Assembly: GCA_018287875.1 (NCBI GenBank)
Contig: JAGVVL010000015.1
Location: forward strand, 62,001 to 126,000
Direction of reading: 5' to 3'
Source of the DNA: Nigrospora sphaerica
Taxonomy: Eukaryota > Ascomycota > Sordariomycetes > Amphisphaeriales > Apiosporaceae
Length of the DNA: 64,000 nucleotides
Positions within the stretch are counted from its first letter, which is position 1, and each line of letters opens with the position of its first letter. Shown one piece after another: positions 21,956-33,786 of the stretch. Position numbers and translations under genes: made by a program. Under the pieces are notes generated by a model that saw only the letters and a program-made list of their open reading frames with translations, made no database searches and was not told where the DNA came from.

Positions 21956-22520
21956 TGTTGGAAGTGGTGGTTTGATCGAAAAGAGGAAGCAACCCCTTTA
22001 TAAGGGCTCTTTCGATCTCGGAGGTCGTTTCTATAAAGAAACACGGAAGGATAAGGAACTTCTCTTCAAGAGGAACAAGAGTGTATTTCGTGTGCTTGCT
22101 TGCTTCAGGACAGACTAGTTACACGAAGAGGAGATTCAGCCTTTACTTATACCCGTTAAACCTTTATCCTCTTAGTAATACAAGGAAGAGGACGCGTAAG
22201 TGATTGCGTAAGTGATTACGTGGCTTAGAAGCATATGGAACCTTATAGAGGTTTGTGGAGCCTCATGGGGGCTCGTGGGAGCTTCAGGGAGTCACGTAGA
22301 AACTCGTGGAAACTCGTGGAACCTTGCAGAAGCTTCCGCGTGGCGAACGCCACGCTTGTGGGTAAAGCGGGCCATGCTTGCGGGTAAGCTGGCCCGTGCT
22401 CCAGGGTAGGCTGGCCCGAGCTTTAGGATAGGCTCGGTTAAAGGACTAGCTTCTCGTTAAGTGCATAGCTTAGTCCGTAGTGACAGAGAACGGTATAGGA
22501 TAAGTCCTATACCTGCAACA
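21956..22520 (-). repeat. Copia 5' LTR
   Basis: Partner of 16642-17208, carrying the element's promoter by analogy with other copia elements. A two-base deletion near 22125 and three substitutions separate it from the 3' LTR. Confidence 0.95.
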
Positions 22521-25500
22521 CAAGCCCTTTGCTAGTCTTAAATATCTGTGTATATATTGTCCTATTAGTATAAGTTGGCGACTCGTTTATAAATAGCATC
22601 CTTTCCTTTATATCCAAGGTCCTAGTGTACTTACTAGAATATCTCTTTCCTTTAATTAATGGATTCCACCATTCTTTAGATTAGTACTTTATATATTTCT
22701 TTCTTAAAGAGGACTCCGTCCTAGAGGAAGAAGTGACTAGCCTAGGTTCTAAACTTAATCGCTAACTAGCGTAGGTTCTTTATAAAAGGGTTCTAAAGTC
22801 TCGATAGCAACTGTAAGGTGGTTAAGTAATAGCGGTATTCATTAATTAAGTTAGATGCATCCTATAAGTTTACTATAATCACTAAATTAATCTGTGTTTT
22901 AATAAAGTCGTCTATATTCCCTTTAACTGCATTATCTTTATTATCCAATAGTCCTCTTCCTTTCCGCGGTAGCGCGTTAATAATATAGTTCCGTTTATTA
23001 AGGATATATTTAACTTTGAATACAAATAGCTTAATATAAGCTAGCTAGCGTTGTGAGAGGCTGAGCCTTGAAGCACTATCGAAGGGGCCAAATGCTGTTT
23101 ATTTTCTAGATGGGAAAGAGAGAAGAGAACCGTCTTCAGGAGGCCGGGCGCAGCGTCTCGTTAAATCTTGTGAGACTGGACCGGAACGTTCGGATCGGAA
23201 CGTTCGGACCGGAACGTTCGGATCGGAACGTTCGGATCGCTGCTCAGCTCCCCCCTCCTAGGTCTTGACCACTAGCCTGGCGTTCGAATGGAGAGACCTA
23301 CTCGGAGCCTCATATGAGGGGTTCGTGAGACGCTCAGGCCAGGTGCGCCTGAGCCTATCTTCCAGGTCCCAACCTGTAACAAGCGTGTAAGTAGTGCTAA
23401 AAGTAAGAGGTTTATAAAGCCGTCGTTTAGCTAGTCCTATAAGGTCCTCGCATTTATCTTTAAAAGGAACTCGTCTTTAAAGAGGTATAACTGTAGGCAG
23501 TGTAGAGCTTTTACGATAGCGAGGCACTCTTACTTTCCTAAGTCGTATCTTGTCTTACTATTATTCCAGCACCCGGATTCGAAGCGAATAAGTCGGTGCT
23601 CTCTGTTAATAAGTTGTTTAAGCTTAGCTCCCTAGCCAATTCCGGAGGTATCGGTCTGCAGATAAAATTTATACTTGCTGTACTCTAGTTTAACGAGTGC
23701 CATAGTATTGGCGATCTCAGTTTTAATACCGTTAAGTGCTTTGTCTTAATTAGAGCCCCATTTATATAGCTTATCCTTCTATAAGAGTTTAGTGAGTAGC
23801 TTTATCTTTTCCGCGTATCGGTCGATCTATACCCGGAAGCAGCCTGCTAGCCTTAAAAAACTCCTTAACTTAGTAACATCTCTATAGACGTTCTATTTTA
23901 TGATCTTAATCACCTTCCTCTTAGGTGGTTTGCGTCTATTAGAGCCGTATAAGTAGCCCACGATCTCAATCTGCTTCTAGCACCAAGTCGATTTTAGTCC
24001 GCTAATTGAAACCCCGGCTAGCTCTATATTAAATAAGACAGCGTCTAGGTTCTCGAGGAGTTCCAGTATAAAGCGCCGGATCCCAGGGTAAAGCTCTTAA
24101 TCGGCGTATTATATAGTTAGTCCTTTAATTAAGACGTCGTTAAAGAAGAAGTTGGCCTTTTCCTTTAGTATATCGAATAAGATTCTTACTATAACGCGGA
24201 TGAAGTGTTCTAGGGAATTAGTGAATCCTTAAGGCAGCGTTATCATTCTTAAGACTCCTAGCGGTGTCGAAAAGGCTGTCAAGTTTTTAAAAGCCGGAGC
24301 TAAAGCGTAGTAGTCGTATCCAGAAAGGAGATCTAATCCTAAGAGTATTTAGTAGTTCGCGAAGGATTCCGCGAATTTGTTGCAGCCCCTTAGTAGGAGT
24401 GCGTCTTTAATTGTAACTCTGTTAAGCCTAGTGGCTGAATTAGTAAGTCTAACGTTGCTGTCCTTTTTTACAACTACGAACCAACTGTTTTTATAGGGGC
24501 CGTGGCCTTTCTCGAGCTATCCTTTAATAAGGCGTTTCTTAAGGACCTTAATTTCCTTTAGTATTAGCGCCCTTAAGATTAGTACACTCTTAGCTTACTA
24601 TGCGACATGCGGTACTATACAGATTTCGTATAGGGGTGAGATCTCTGGCTGAATATGGCCCATATCTATAGTGTCCTAAGCTAAGTATACTTCTTAGTTT
24701 TAAAGGATTTGCTTAAAAATGGCCGTTTCTTCCGGTGTTATTTTTAAGGGTTTTAGCTAATTAAGGATTTCCGCTTATCGCTTATTTATTAGTCGCTCTT
24801 TAAGTCCTATAATAGTAAACCTTAACTATATATTCTTTATCGGACTATCTAGTAGCCTAAGTATAAGCCTACTTACGATTTCTTCTAGGGCCTTTTATTT
24901 CCACAATATTAATCCAGCTAGGACTAATCTATTTAAGGGGTAGTCGCCTACTGGTTGCACCTTCTAGGCGACTGTTTTATATATAGTGTTAATCTGTTTA
25001 GTTGTTCCGTTCTTATAGGCGCGGCTTAAATGACACTCTTGCTGTTGTGAAGTATGTCTAGGCTAAGGGGGTGAGGACATCTCCTTATTCCTAGCTATGG
25101 CCTCCTTGTCCCCTATGTACTCATTTCTTAGCCCTTAAAGCAGGAGTAGGAGCCTGTTATCGGAGATCTTATTAACAATCGTCTTATCCTTTCCTAGTTA
25201 TAGAAGGTCTTAATTAAGTGATTCTACAGCTGTGATCGTGTTAACAACTAATTCTACCAGTGCACAGCATGTAGCTAAAAGAGAAAGTTTTACTAGCCTA
25301 TAATCGCTACTAAGCCGGCTGTCTTCCTTAGTAGCGCGCCTTTTAAGAAGCTGCCTTTAGTTACATTCCTTTAATTAGCGCTCCACTTATTAGGGATCAC
25401 TAGATATAGAGCTTCGTATTACTTATGATAAGCTGGGCTATTAGTGGAGTGCCCTTAGGTATATCATAAAATATAACCGCACGATTATCGCAGATAAAAA

Positions 25501-27936
25501 GTAAGCCGAGAATTATATTATAATTATTATTCTTAACCTTGATAACTTAAAAGAAAGTCTAGATCTTGCGTCCCCTAATTTAAAGGTAGTCGGCTAAGGT
25601 CTCTATTGACTTGGTAGGTGCGGGATTTGCCGTTTATCCTTTAGGACTGTGCTGGATACTATAAAAGGCAGGTTATTCTTCTTATAGTAGGTGTCCACGA
25701 TAACATTAATTGCGGCTCCGGTGTCCAGCAGACCTTATACTAAAGTCTTATCGCCGTTAAGTCCGACTCTTATTAGAAGGCATCCTAAGGGTCTCGCTAC
25801 TTTAATCTTGTCTAGTCTTATAAAGAAGTCGGTTATGTTGACGGTATATAGAGAGTCTTAATTAGTGGGCTTTATAATATTCTGTGTTCTCTACTCTTAT
25901 CATAGTTTATTAGCTAAGTGTACTCTATTAGTAAACCTTACTGATCTTTTAGTTATAATGCTGTTCTTAAGGTCTCCACTAGTCCTCACAGTGATATAGT
26001 CGGGCTTTTAAGAAGCCCTGTATATATTGATTATTTCTTTAATCCCTTAATGGTTATCTATAGCGTTTGTTGCTACCTTTAGCAGTCCTTGGCTAAAATT
26101 GGGGACTTCCGTAATTAGGTCTAACTAGGTGACTGTGAACTTCTTATCGCTAAATTCCTGGAGGATTAGCTTAGTCTATTTGTCGATATTATTTTGATTA
26201 AGCTTTTCCTTTAATTGTAAGGTGGTTACGTTGTTATCTCCTTTTACCCCGCTGTTTGTTAACTAAGTGGCATCTTTTAGAGTGTACCTGCCATCTTCTA
26301 GCCTTACTCTCTTTTCTCCCGCGTTTACTATAATAACTACTATTTCTTTATCTGGAACTTCCTCGATCGAGGCGATTCGTAGCGGCGCGGCTTATCTTTC
26401 TATAACACGCAGGATCTCTCGACTATCCGAGTCGTGCCCGATACATATGAATTTAAAGTCAACATTTAGTTAACAAGTTACTTCGTAGGTCTCGACTAAG
26501 TTAACGGTTGTTATAGCTAATTGTGCTTATCCTTAATTAACGATTTACCTCTTTCTATAATAGGCTGTGAATTTGTTTATATCTTCTTAAGTGATCAAGT
26601 CTTGCTTAAATAGTTCGTTCTTTGTATACGCTTGCTGCTAATATATTCCTAGTCTATTAAAGAAGATATCTATTAGATATATCCAAATAGCCGGTTTCTT
26701 TCGGCGGAGGCAGTCTCCTAAGATCGACTTGTCTAGCTAGTGGCTTTCTCCTCGTCTACCTGCTTGGTATCTCTAGGTATCAGCATCCCAGTATAGGAAG
26801 CCTTACTCGGTGCAGTATGCCAATATAGGGCATCGATTGCTCCTGTGGCTGGGCTCACCGCAAGCATAGCAGTCTCTAAGGCTGTACGTGTTATACAACT
26901 GGACGCTGTTATCCGGGAGGATACGGTTGTATAAGCCTTTACCGCCTCGGCCACCTCTCTTATAAGAGGAAAACCCTAATCCAGGTGCCCCACGTTGAAA
27001 GGAGTCTCGATCGACGACGCCTACTATTATCTTTTTTACTTGAATGTTGCTAATATAGAGATAGGTCTGTGAGTTATCTTACAAGTAAGGCGGCTATAAC
27101 TGCTTTAATCTTTCGTCGATTAAAGCTTAAATCCGGTTAACCCCAAGACTTTCGAACTTCTTAGTTATCTTGTCGATTATATTGTCGATCATCCTAGCGT
27201 CCACGTGCATGTTGTCCTTAGTCATTCTTTCGGTCCTCTCTTTTTATATAAGGTTCTTCCTATTTAGTATCATCTTTGGAATATATATTTTAGCGGCATC
27301 AGTATTAAGGGAATTACTAAATATACGCTTCTTGATTAACCAATCCAAGATGTCCTTAAAGGTATCTTTATATCCTGTAAGCCGGTTCTTTTTAAATAGC
27401 ATATACTGGATATTTAGGTGTAAACGCTTAATTAAACCTTCTTATATTAGTTTAATAACACCTCCTTATACTGCGGATATAGCCTTTAAAGTATTGGCGA
27501 CTTGCTTATACTCAATAAGGTAGTTGTATATCTTATAATAGTCTGACAGCTTAAGTCCAGATTCGAGTTCCGATAACTTCGCACTCAGGGGAAGCTGGTG
27601 TAAGAGGTCCCCTATTTTGAAGTTAAAAAGGAGTCGCTGCTTAAAATCCGGCTAGGTGGTACACTCCTTAATTGCTAGATGGATTTTGGAGAGTGTTCCT
27701 TAACCAATATAGTAGGCCATCAGCTCTATAATCTTATCGGTTTTGGAGAAACGGAACCGCTAAGTATGTCTCTCCTAGTCTTTTAAGAAGGCCGTGATAT
27801 TGTTACTGTCGAACCTCAAGTACGGGTAGTGCCCTAAGTCGGGTAAGAGTCTTAAATCTAAAAGTCGTAAAGGTGGATTCCCTTAATTAGGGATACCTTA
27901 AAGACTCTCACTTTTAAGAGTGGAAGTAGCAGACAT
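22521..27936 (-). pseudogene. Gypsy A gag, protease, RT and RNase H
   Basis: Gag starts at ATG 27934-27936 (MSATSTLKSESL). Its CX2CX4HX4C knuckle CYACGEPSHRSNRC lies near 26830-26875. Protease reads LLDTGAAINVIVD near 25700-25750. RT has its catalytic block near 24120-24160 as FFFNDVLIKG; in active enzymes this region has two aspartates, and one is now asparagine, a G-to-A change. RNase H reads KFYLQTDTSGIG near 23640-23670 and ECLAIVKALHCLQLYLFKDE near 23480-23540. The RNase H/integrase linker (INALPRKGRG, about 22960) follows beyond the solo LTR. TAA/TAG stops are frequent in every domain. The order protease-RT-RNase H-integrase defines Gypsy/Ty3 type. Confidence 0.85.
23052..23381. repeat. 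GC-rich solo LTR with four 14-bp repeats, target duplication AGCGT
   Basis: TGTGAGAGGCTGAGCC to CCAACCTGTAACA, flanked by AGCGT at 23047-23051 and 23382-23386. Four tandem copies of GGAACGTTCGGATC (the second ends GGACC) occupy 23183-23238. A second copy in opposite orientation is at 49215-49530. Little RIP is visible, so it is younger than the Gypsy around it. Its parent element is not in the window. Confidence 0.88.
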
Positions 27937-28712
27937 CGTTAGGTTCGAGGAGGGGCTGGGTGTTTAGACTAAAGGGGCTGTTAATTACTTATACGTAGTT
28001 GTTATAAAGGAAGGCTCCACGAACTCTATTATATATAAAGTCTCTTAATCCGTGGCTTATCTGTTAGATCTAGTACTTATATTGTTTTTCTGTTATCTGG
28101 GAGGATTCTTATATAGTCGTCTTAAGTTAGCTAATTGGTTCCTTAAGAACTGGTGCGTGACTTACTTCCTAGCTGGCCCCAGATGCCGGTATTCGCATAC
28201 TGGAATCCCTTAATCCGTTTGCTTACTAACAGTTTTATATATCTCTATTAAAATCGTTAATCTTATTTATATTATTTATTACAGCGACTTAAGGGTATAA
28301 GAGCTAGTCTAAACTAAGAGTATTAGAAGTAACACGGCAACTCCTATTAACCTCTCTATAAGTTGCCATATTAAGCAGGTTAGTTTGTTAACAAGGTTAA
28401 CTATAGTCGGTGTAAGTTCCTATTATTTTTATACCGAGGTATTTCTTCGGACACCGATATTAGCCCGGTATCTTTCAGCTTTCTTATTTATCGTGTTCTA
28501 CGTTATTTAATTAATAATCTCCACTGCCTTATAGTGCTTCTTTTTATAGGGAGGAGTAATAATATTTTCATCTATACTAGGAGTACTTATTATTCCTAAC
28601 TTCTAGCTTTTACCTTATATTTTCCTTAATTCTCTATGTTTATTCTGTTCGGTTAGTTGTTACTATCTATCCCAGTTAGTTTTAACTGTTAATTAAGAGG
28701 TTTATAGTTCGA

Positions 28713-28730
28713 GCCTATAAGGGGGAGCCA
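28713..28730 (-). promoter_or_regulatory. Gypsy A primer-binding site
   Basis: On the coding strand TGGCTCCCCCTTATAGGC follows the 5' LTR directly and continues into GCTCGAAC, so the complement resembles the T-arm, acceptor stem and CCA end of a tRNA. The same sequence, more mutated, precedes the LTR at 48257. I cannot assign the tRNA. Confidence 0.6.
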
Positions 28731-29029
28731 TAGAACTAAGAAACCCTAAACTGTAGGAAGTCTAGTAGAAAGACACGGTCGTGAAGTCGATCCTAAGGAA
28801 CAATCAGGTGAGGATATCGTTAATTAAGATGATCTTTAACGTTGGGAAGTAAAAGAAGCTCAAAATAATCACGAAAAGTAAGCGTGAAGTGTCGTGCTAA
28901 GAGTAGCAGTGTATTAAAAGGAGAGAAAAAGCGCGCTATCTCTCTAGCTATGAACTGGACTACCGAAGTCTAACTTATACTTGTGTAAACTCTTGATTAA
29001 GGCTTACGTAAGAGCCCTGGCCGGTCTCA
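28731..29029 (-). repeat. Gypsy A 5' LTR
   Basis: Starts TAGAACTAAG (TGGAACC after G-to-A changes) and ends GGCCGGTCTCA on the plus strand. It is followed by the ATAT duplication. Confidence 0.85.
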
Positions 29030-29033
29030 ATAT

Positions 29034-29687
29034 ATTTAAGAATTTTTTTTCCGCTATATAAGTTAAGACCTTAAATATAATATACTTAAATGTAAGAGTG
29101 AAAGCGCTAAAGAGAGGCATCAGTAAGCTAGTCACATAACCTACAATATAGACTTATCGACGGCCTACTAGCAAGGAGCAGGCGCATCGCTAGCGACCAA
29201 CTCAAACGTTGATTCTATAAGAATCAGTCTTATAATAGAATTAAGACTACCCTTCGCTACTATATACTTAACGGTGCCATTATAACTCCTTTAGATGTTT
29301 ATAATTCTAATTATTTTCTTAACGTCACTTATATAATAGCAAAGCGTTGAGATATAGACTTGAAGATAAATTATCACGGCTAATGTAGCGGAAGAAGACG
29401 CGTTAAATAACGTAAACTTAATTCCCTTACTATTCAACCTTATTATAAAACGACGATAACTAAACGAGGTTAACATACGTATTTAGCTTTTAAAATAACT
29501 TTAGTAATAACGGGAAAGAAAACGAGAACTTCGTATAGCGCTTAGATTAATTTAAGATAATAGTTCAATGTCGAAGCGATTATACAGCTCCTTCTCATTA
29601 TCGTCTGACCGCGATAAAAACCTCGGCACTCGTAATATCGAGATATTAAAGTGCGCGTGGGGATTCCGATAACACGAAGACTGGCTA
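29034..29687. other. AT-rich old repeat DNA with one structured repeat
   Basis: Right flank of the nested block that began at 8451. The stretch 29112-29277 matches 32287-32468, a less mutated copy with hairpins. The rest is AT-rich with no frame or terminus I can name. Confidence 0.5.
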
Positions 29688-29789
29688 ACGTGGATGTCAT
29701 ACGAGTGGGCCACTTCTAAGCACCTTCACGACAAATTAATCAATTACTTAACCACAACGCCTTAAATTAATTCAAACTAATTGAAATCC

Positions 29790-31990
29790 AACTCTCTATA
29801 TATTTCTATATCTATTTTACATGTTCGCGTATTATGCCCAGCTGTTCCGCAGATATCACACTGCTAAGCGCGCGGTTCTGTCCTCGTTATCCAACCACTC
29901 CTTATACGCGTTTCCTTTTTTAACTGTGTATCGACGTCCTTTTGATCTAAAAATATCTTAAGCCTTGCCACTCTCGAGTGTTCCTCCTTACTGTAGACGC
30001 GTCTTTTTTGCTCTCCAACGTTTTGCAAGGCTGGAATTCGCCTCTCGAAGAGTTTTGTTCTCTGCCCGGAGAAGAGCGACCTCGTGTATTATCGCTATTG
30101 CACCCTTAGTAAACTGGTTCACTGCCGATAAAATCGGCGTCAGAGAGCTTTCTTAGTGACAGCGAACTCAATTCTTAATAAAATGTTGCAGGTATAGGAC
30201 TTATCCTATACCGTTCTCTGTCACTACGGACTAAGCTATGCACTTAACGAGAAGCTAGTCCTTTAACCGAGCCTATCCTAAAGCTCGGGCCAGCCTACCC
30301 TGGAGCACGGGCCAGCTTACCCGCAAGCATGGCCCGCTTTACCCACAAGCGTGGCGTTCGCCACGCGGAAGCTTCTGCAAGGTTCCACGAGTTTCCACGA
30401 GTTTCTACGTGACTCCCTGAAGCTCCCACGAGCCCCCATGAGGCTCCACAAACCTCTATAAGGTTCCATATGCTTCTAAGCCACGTAATCACTTACGCAA
30501 TCACTTACGCGTCCTCTTCTTGTATTACTAAGAGGATAAAGGTTTAACGGGTATAAGTAAAGGCTGAATCTCCCCTCTTCGTGTAACTAGTCTGTCCTGA
30601 AGCAAGCAAGCACACGAAATACACTCTTGTTCCTCTTGAAGAGAAGTTCCTTATCCTTCCGTGTTTCTTTATAGAAACGACCTCCGAGATCGAAAGAGCC
30701 CTTATAAAGGGGTTGCTTCCTCTTTTCGATCAAACCACCACTTCCAACATAAAATCAGTCTGCGAAGTCGCCTTAACTGGGTTATATGGTGTTTAAGAGG
30801 CTTATAGGATACTTGCGGCTAGAAGGCTTCTAATAGGCAAAGTTGTTAATAATTTCATATCTAGCTTTATAAGCACTTTATTCGGGTTTAGAGGGATTAA
30901 ACCGGCTTTGAAAAATCTAGCTTTAACGTTGTTAAATATAAAAACCTTTAAAAAGGCAGCTTAAAAGCAATTAAAAACTCGGCCTTAGTGATATAGTTAA
31001 CAAGTAACTTTATAAACCCTTTGATTTCGTAACTGTACGCCCGCTTTAATAAGTTAAAACACCTTACGTTAAGTAGCTAGAGTAGATACGATAAATACAG
31101 AGGTATAAAGACCGTCACAATGTTCTTCTCTTTATAGAAAGCCTGGAATTCAGCTAAAACGTAGCTCTCGTGCTTATTAACCACTAACAGATAATATCGG
31201 CCTGTTACATATAACAAGGTGTGTTTATCGAAATGCCGAACCCAGTCTAGGCCGGTTTTGTTATTGGTCTATCTATTCTAAGTCGGTTTAATTACCCAAT
31301 CGCACGGAAGAGTGCTATCGGTGTACCAATTGGCGAGGTGGTAAGTGCCTTTTACCACAATGAATGGCGGGACACACCAGCTATTGGAACAGACGCTTTA
31401 GATCACGTTAACCCATTCTCAATTACTAGGCTGGACCTTTTTTCGCTTTCCGCTCTAATCAGCGCTAGTCACTATTATCGAGGACGTGATTTAGCCTATT
31501 ATAAAGCCGGTCTTATTAAAGTTATAGATATCCTCGTCTTAGATACTGTACTTAGCCTTCAGGTTCGCGAAAAGCGCGAACCAGCCTGCGATCTTTTTAG
31601 GATCTTTGCAGAGGGCCCTTTAATAGTTGTATGCACGCGAAAAACGCGTTTGGAGGTCTCGTTGTCGCTTAACGAAGTTTGCGGCCTAACGTGTCCCGAC
31701 ACGTGACGCGTCGCGCGACGCAGCGATAATATTCGCCATATCTTCCACATCGTGTAACCGCGGCGTAAATCCTCGCGAATTTAGGTCGAGGATATATCAG
31801 ATAAGCGTTTTCTCTTTTATTTCGGTAAAAGGAGTATTGTTAGCGTGTATATCGCGTCTAGCGTGTTTTCTGTTTATTCTGCGTTGGAGGGTAGTTTGCG
31901 AGATATTATAGATAGCCGCTGCTTATCAGTAGTTAAGTTTGGGGTTCTTCTTAATTGCCTAAATCGCTAGAAGGATTCTAAACTTATTAA
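29790..31990 (-). pseudogene. Pogo/Fot1-like transposase with zinc knuckle, degraded
   Basis: Minus-strand match to the transposase at 5194-6849 through its whole length. The zinc knuckle reads CDICGTAGHNTRTC near 29835-29880. Core blocks can be placed around 31100-31600 but contain many TAA/TAG codons. The copia solo LTR sits between the core and the knuckle. The last bases of core sequence are at 30750 and resume at 30183. Confidence 0.75.
30184..30749 (+). repeat. Copia solo LTR, target duplication TAAAA
   Basis: 566 bp, TGTTGCAGG to CTTCCAACA, flanked by TAAAA at 30179-30183 and 30750-30754. Nearly identical to the LTRs of the complete copia but in opposite orientation. It formed by recombination between two LTRs of an element that inserted in the transposase gene. 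Confidence 0.93.
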
Positions 31991-32286
31991 AAGAGTGTTT
32001 TATAAATATTAGTTAAGTTAAAGACAATTGAAGTTGGAAAAGTTGAAATAAGTGGAAAGTGGCCTACTTATATAACTAGCCCACTTGTATGACATCTATG
32101 TTAAGAGACTTAAAACTTACGTTTACAAGAGCTATGAAATAATTGAAAAAGAACTAAAAACGACTTATATTTGTATTAGACTATATTGAACTTAAGGCAC
32201 GCAACTTATTAAAGCAACGGCTTAGCAACGTCAATTTGTTAAAAGAACGCGATATTATATATAACGATTATTATAAGGGAGGAGGC

Positions 32287-32468
32287 GCAAGAGAGGTGCG
32301 TCTGTGCACCTATATGCTAGTCACCTAATCTGTGGCATAGACTCACTGGCGACCTACTAGCGAGGGGCGGGCGCACCGCTGACGCCCAACTTAAACTTGG
32401 ATTCTGCAAGAATCAGTCTTGCAGTACATTTAAGACTACTCTTTGCTACCCTATACCTAACGGTGCCC
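32287..32468. repeat. Structured repeat with two hairpins
   Basis: Matches 29112-29277. AGGTGC-GTCTGT-GCACCT near 32294-32311 and CTGCAAG-AATCAGT-CTTGCAG at 32404-32424 can fold into perfect stems. No frame. It could be a small non-autonomous element, a SINE-like sequence or part of an LTR; the ends are not clear. Confidence 0.45.
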
Positions 32469-32539
32469 TTATGATCTGTAAGATCCTTACACTAATAAAG
32501 TATACGTACTTCTTACTGTATAAAGAAGTAAGCAGTATA

Positions 32540-33117
32540 GAAGAACTAACCTACACATTCCTTAAGAATATTGCTAATTAATATTGTTTACTAAAATAAA
32601 TCATCTTTATTAAAGATAAGCTGTTTATAGTTAACTTTTAAAAATCACATATAACATAATTAAGTGTTAAATATAAGTTATTTATAGCTTATCATTTATC
32701 AACGAATTGATAAATAGAACGAATAAACTAACCACTTAAGTAATACTTACGTTATTATGTTAACTACAAGTAAAATAATTAGGTTAAAGTATTATCAATA
32801 GCTTAATTCGCTTATAATAGCTTTAATAACAAAGCACTTAATATATCACTATTTAAAGCTAACTATAGATATAGTTTAGAGATCACATAAGCGCCTTTAC
32901 TAAAAGAATTCGCACTAATAGCAACTATTGTACTAAATAATCTTAAAGAATTGAAAATTGAAATTATAAAAAGATTAAATATTCCATAAGGTAAGATAAA
33001 GACGTACTATTACTTTTTAGGGTTAAACAGACTAACCTTTAAAAGGAGAGATAAAGTTTACTTACTTTAAAAAAACATTAAAATAAAACAACTAATATAT
33101 GCGTTATACGAGCGACG
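32540..33117 (+). pseudogene. Gypsy B integrase fragment
   Basis: Plus-strand match to 44420-44945 (integrase core and C-terminal region of the chromovirus copy), very AT-rich with many stops. Both ends are abrupt. The left flank is other repeat DNA and the right flank the terminus of a transposase copy. Confidence 0.65.
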
Positions 33118-33786
33118 TAGTTATACAAGCGACGCACCTTCCATAAATCTCGACCGTTCTAACTTTATCTTCGATTTCCTTCACCATTTAATGTAGCATA
33201 AAGTTCTAACAAGTCTCAGATTAATGTTGCTATTCAGCCAATTTAGAAAGACCTTAAGACTACAGTGCTATACGCTGGATTTATCTTTAACGTTGCCGAA
33301 TTAACCGTCCGTTATAGAATAAACGAAAGAAGCGCCTAACGTAACCTACAAGCTAATAATAGTTGTTTCTCCGAATTAAAAGAGGGGACGCTTATTAGAT
33401 ACATACTAGACCTGGATGTGTGAGGATTTGCGCTGCGACTCCGTGATGTAAAAGATATTGCCAATGTTATTGCCGAGTCGCGCAACGCGTCACGCGTTAG
33501 CACGCGTTAAGCCTTGAACTTTATTAACCAATAACCAGACCTTTGAACGCGTTTCTCTTGCTTATATAACTATTAGAGGGCCTTCTATAAAGATCCTAAG
33601 AAAATCGCGGGCTAGTTCGTGTTTTTCGCAAACCTGAAGGCTAAGTACAGCATCTAAGACGAGGATATCTATAACTTCAACGATACCGGCTTTATATTAG
33701 GCTAAATCACGTCCTTAATAGTTATGACCGGCGCCAATTAAAGCAGAAAGCAAAAAAAAGTCCAGTCTAGCAATTAGGAATGGGTG
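33118..33786 (+). pseudogene. Pogo/Fot1-like transposase, copy 3, N-terminal half
   Basis: Starts with a doubled terminal motif (TATACGAGCGACG, TATACAAGCGACG) and then follows the transposase of 5194-6849 from the helix-turn-helix into the DDE core (YNFNDTGFILG, where the E of DETGF has changed). It is truncated at 33786, where an unclassified repeat begins. Stops TAA/TAG and one TGA are frequent. Confidence 0.7.

Larger units (their letters stand above)
16642..22520 (-). mobile_element. Complete copia retrotransposon, 5879 bp, target duplication CAAGC
   Basis: LTRs 16642-17208 (567 bp) and 21956-22520 (565 bp) differ by about three substitutions and a 2-base gap. CAAGC flanks both sides at 16637-16641 and 22521-22525. 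Primer site 21941-21955 and polypurine tract 17209-17219 are in place. Gene order gag, protease, integrase, RT, RNase H on the minus strand is Ty1/copia type. It is young and lightly mutated, but frameshifts break the single polyprotein. It is inserted between the RNase H/linker and integrase core of Gypsy A. Confidence 0.95.
10340..29029 (-). mobile_element. Giant Gypsy-type LTR retrotransposon (Gypsy A), nested host of other elements
   Basis: LTRs at 10340-10639 and 28731-29029 with target duplication ATAT at 10336-10339 and 29030-29033. Removing the copia (16642-22520), the GC-rich solo LTR (23052-23381) and their duplications leaves about 12.5 kb, or about 12.1 kb if the solo LTR at 10654-10977 is also removed; this is long for a fungal Gypsy. 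Order on the minus strand: primer site, gag with zinc knuckle, protease, RT, RNase H, integrase, then two unrecognised divergent ORFs before the 3' LTR. All frames carry many TAA/TAG stops. Confidence 0.85.
29688..32101 (-). mobile_element. Pogo/Fot1-like transposon, copy 2, RIP-degraded
   Basis: Inverted repeats at both ends (ACGTGGATGTCATACGAGTG on the left; the right end reads ACATAGATGTCATAC on the minus strand) with TA at 29686-29687 and 32102-32103. Without the solo LTR at 30184-30749 it is about 1.84 kb, matching the 1.86 kb copy at 5096. Its internal sequence is well below that copy in conservation. Confidence 0.85.

Noticed and set aside
31338..31706. 122-codon plus-strand frame
   Set aside because: It is the antisense of the transposase core of the pogo-like copy on the minus strand; the same antisense stretch occurs at 5574-5859.
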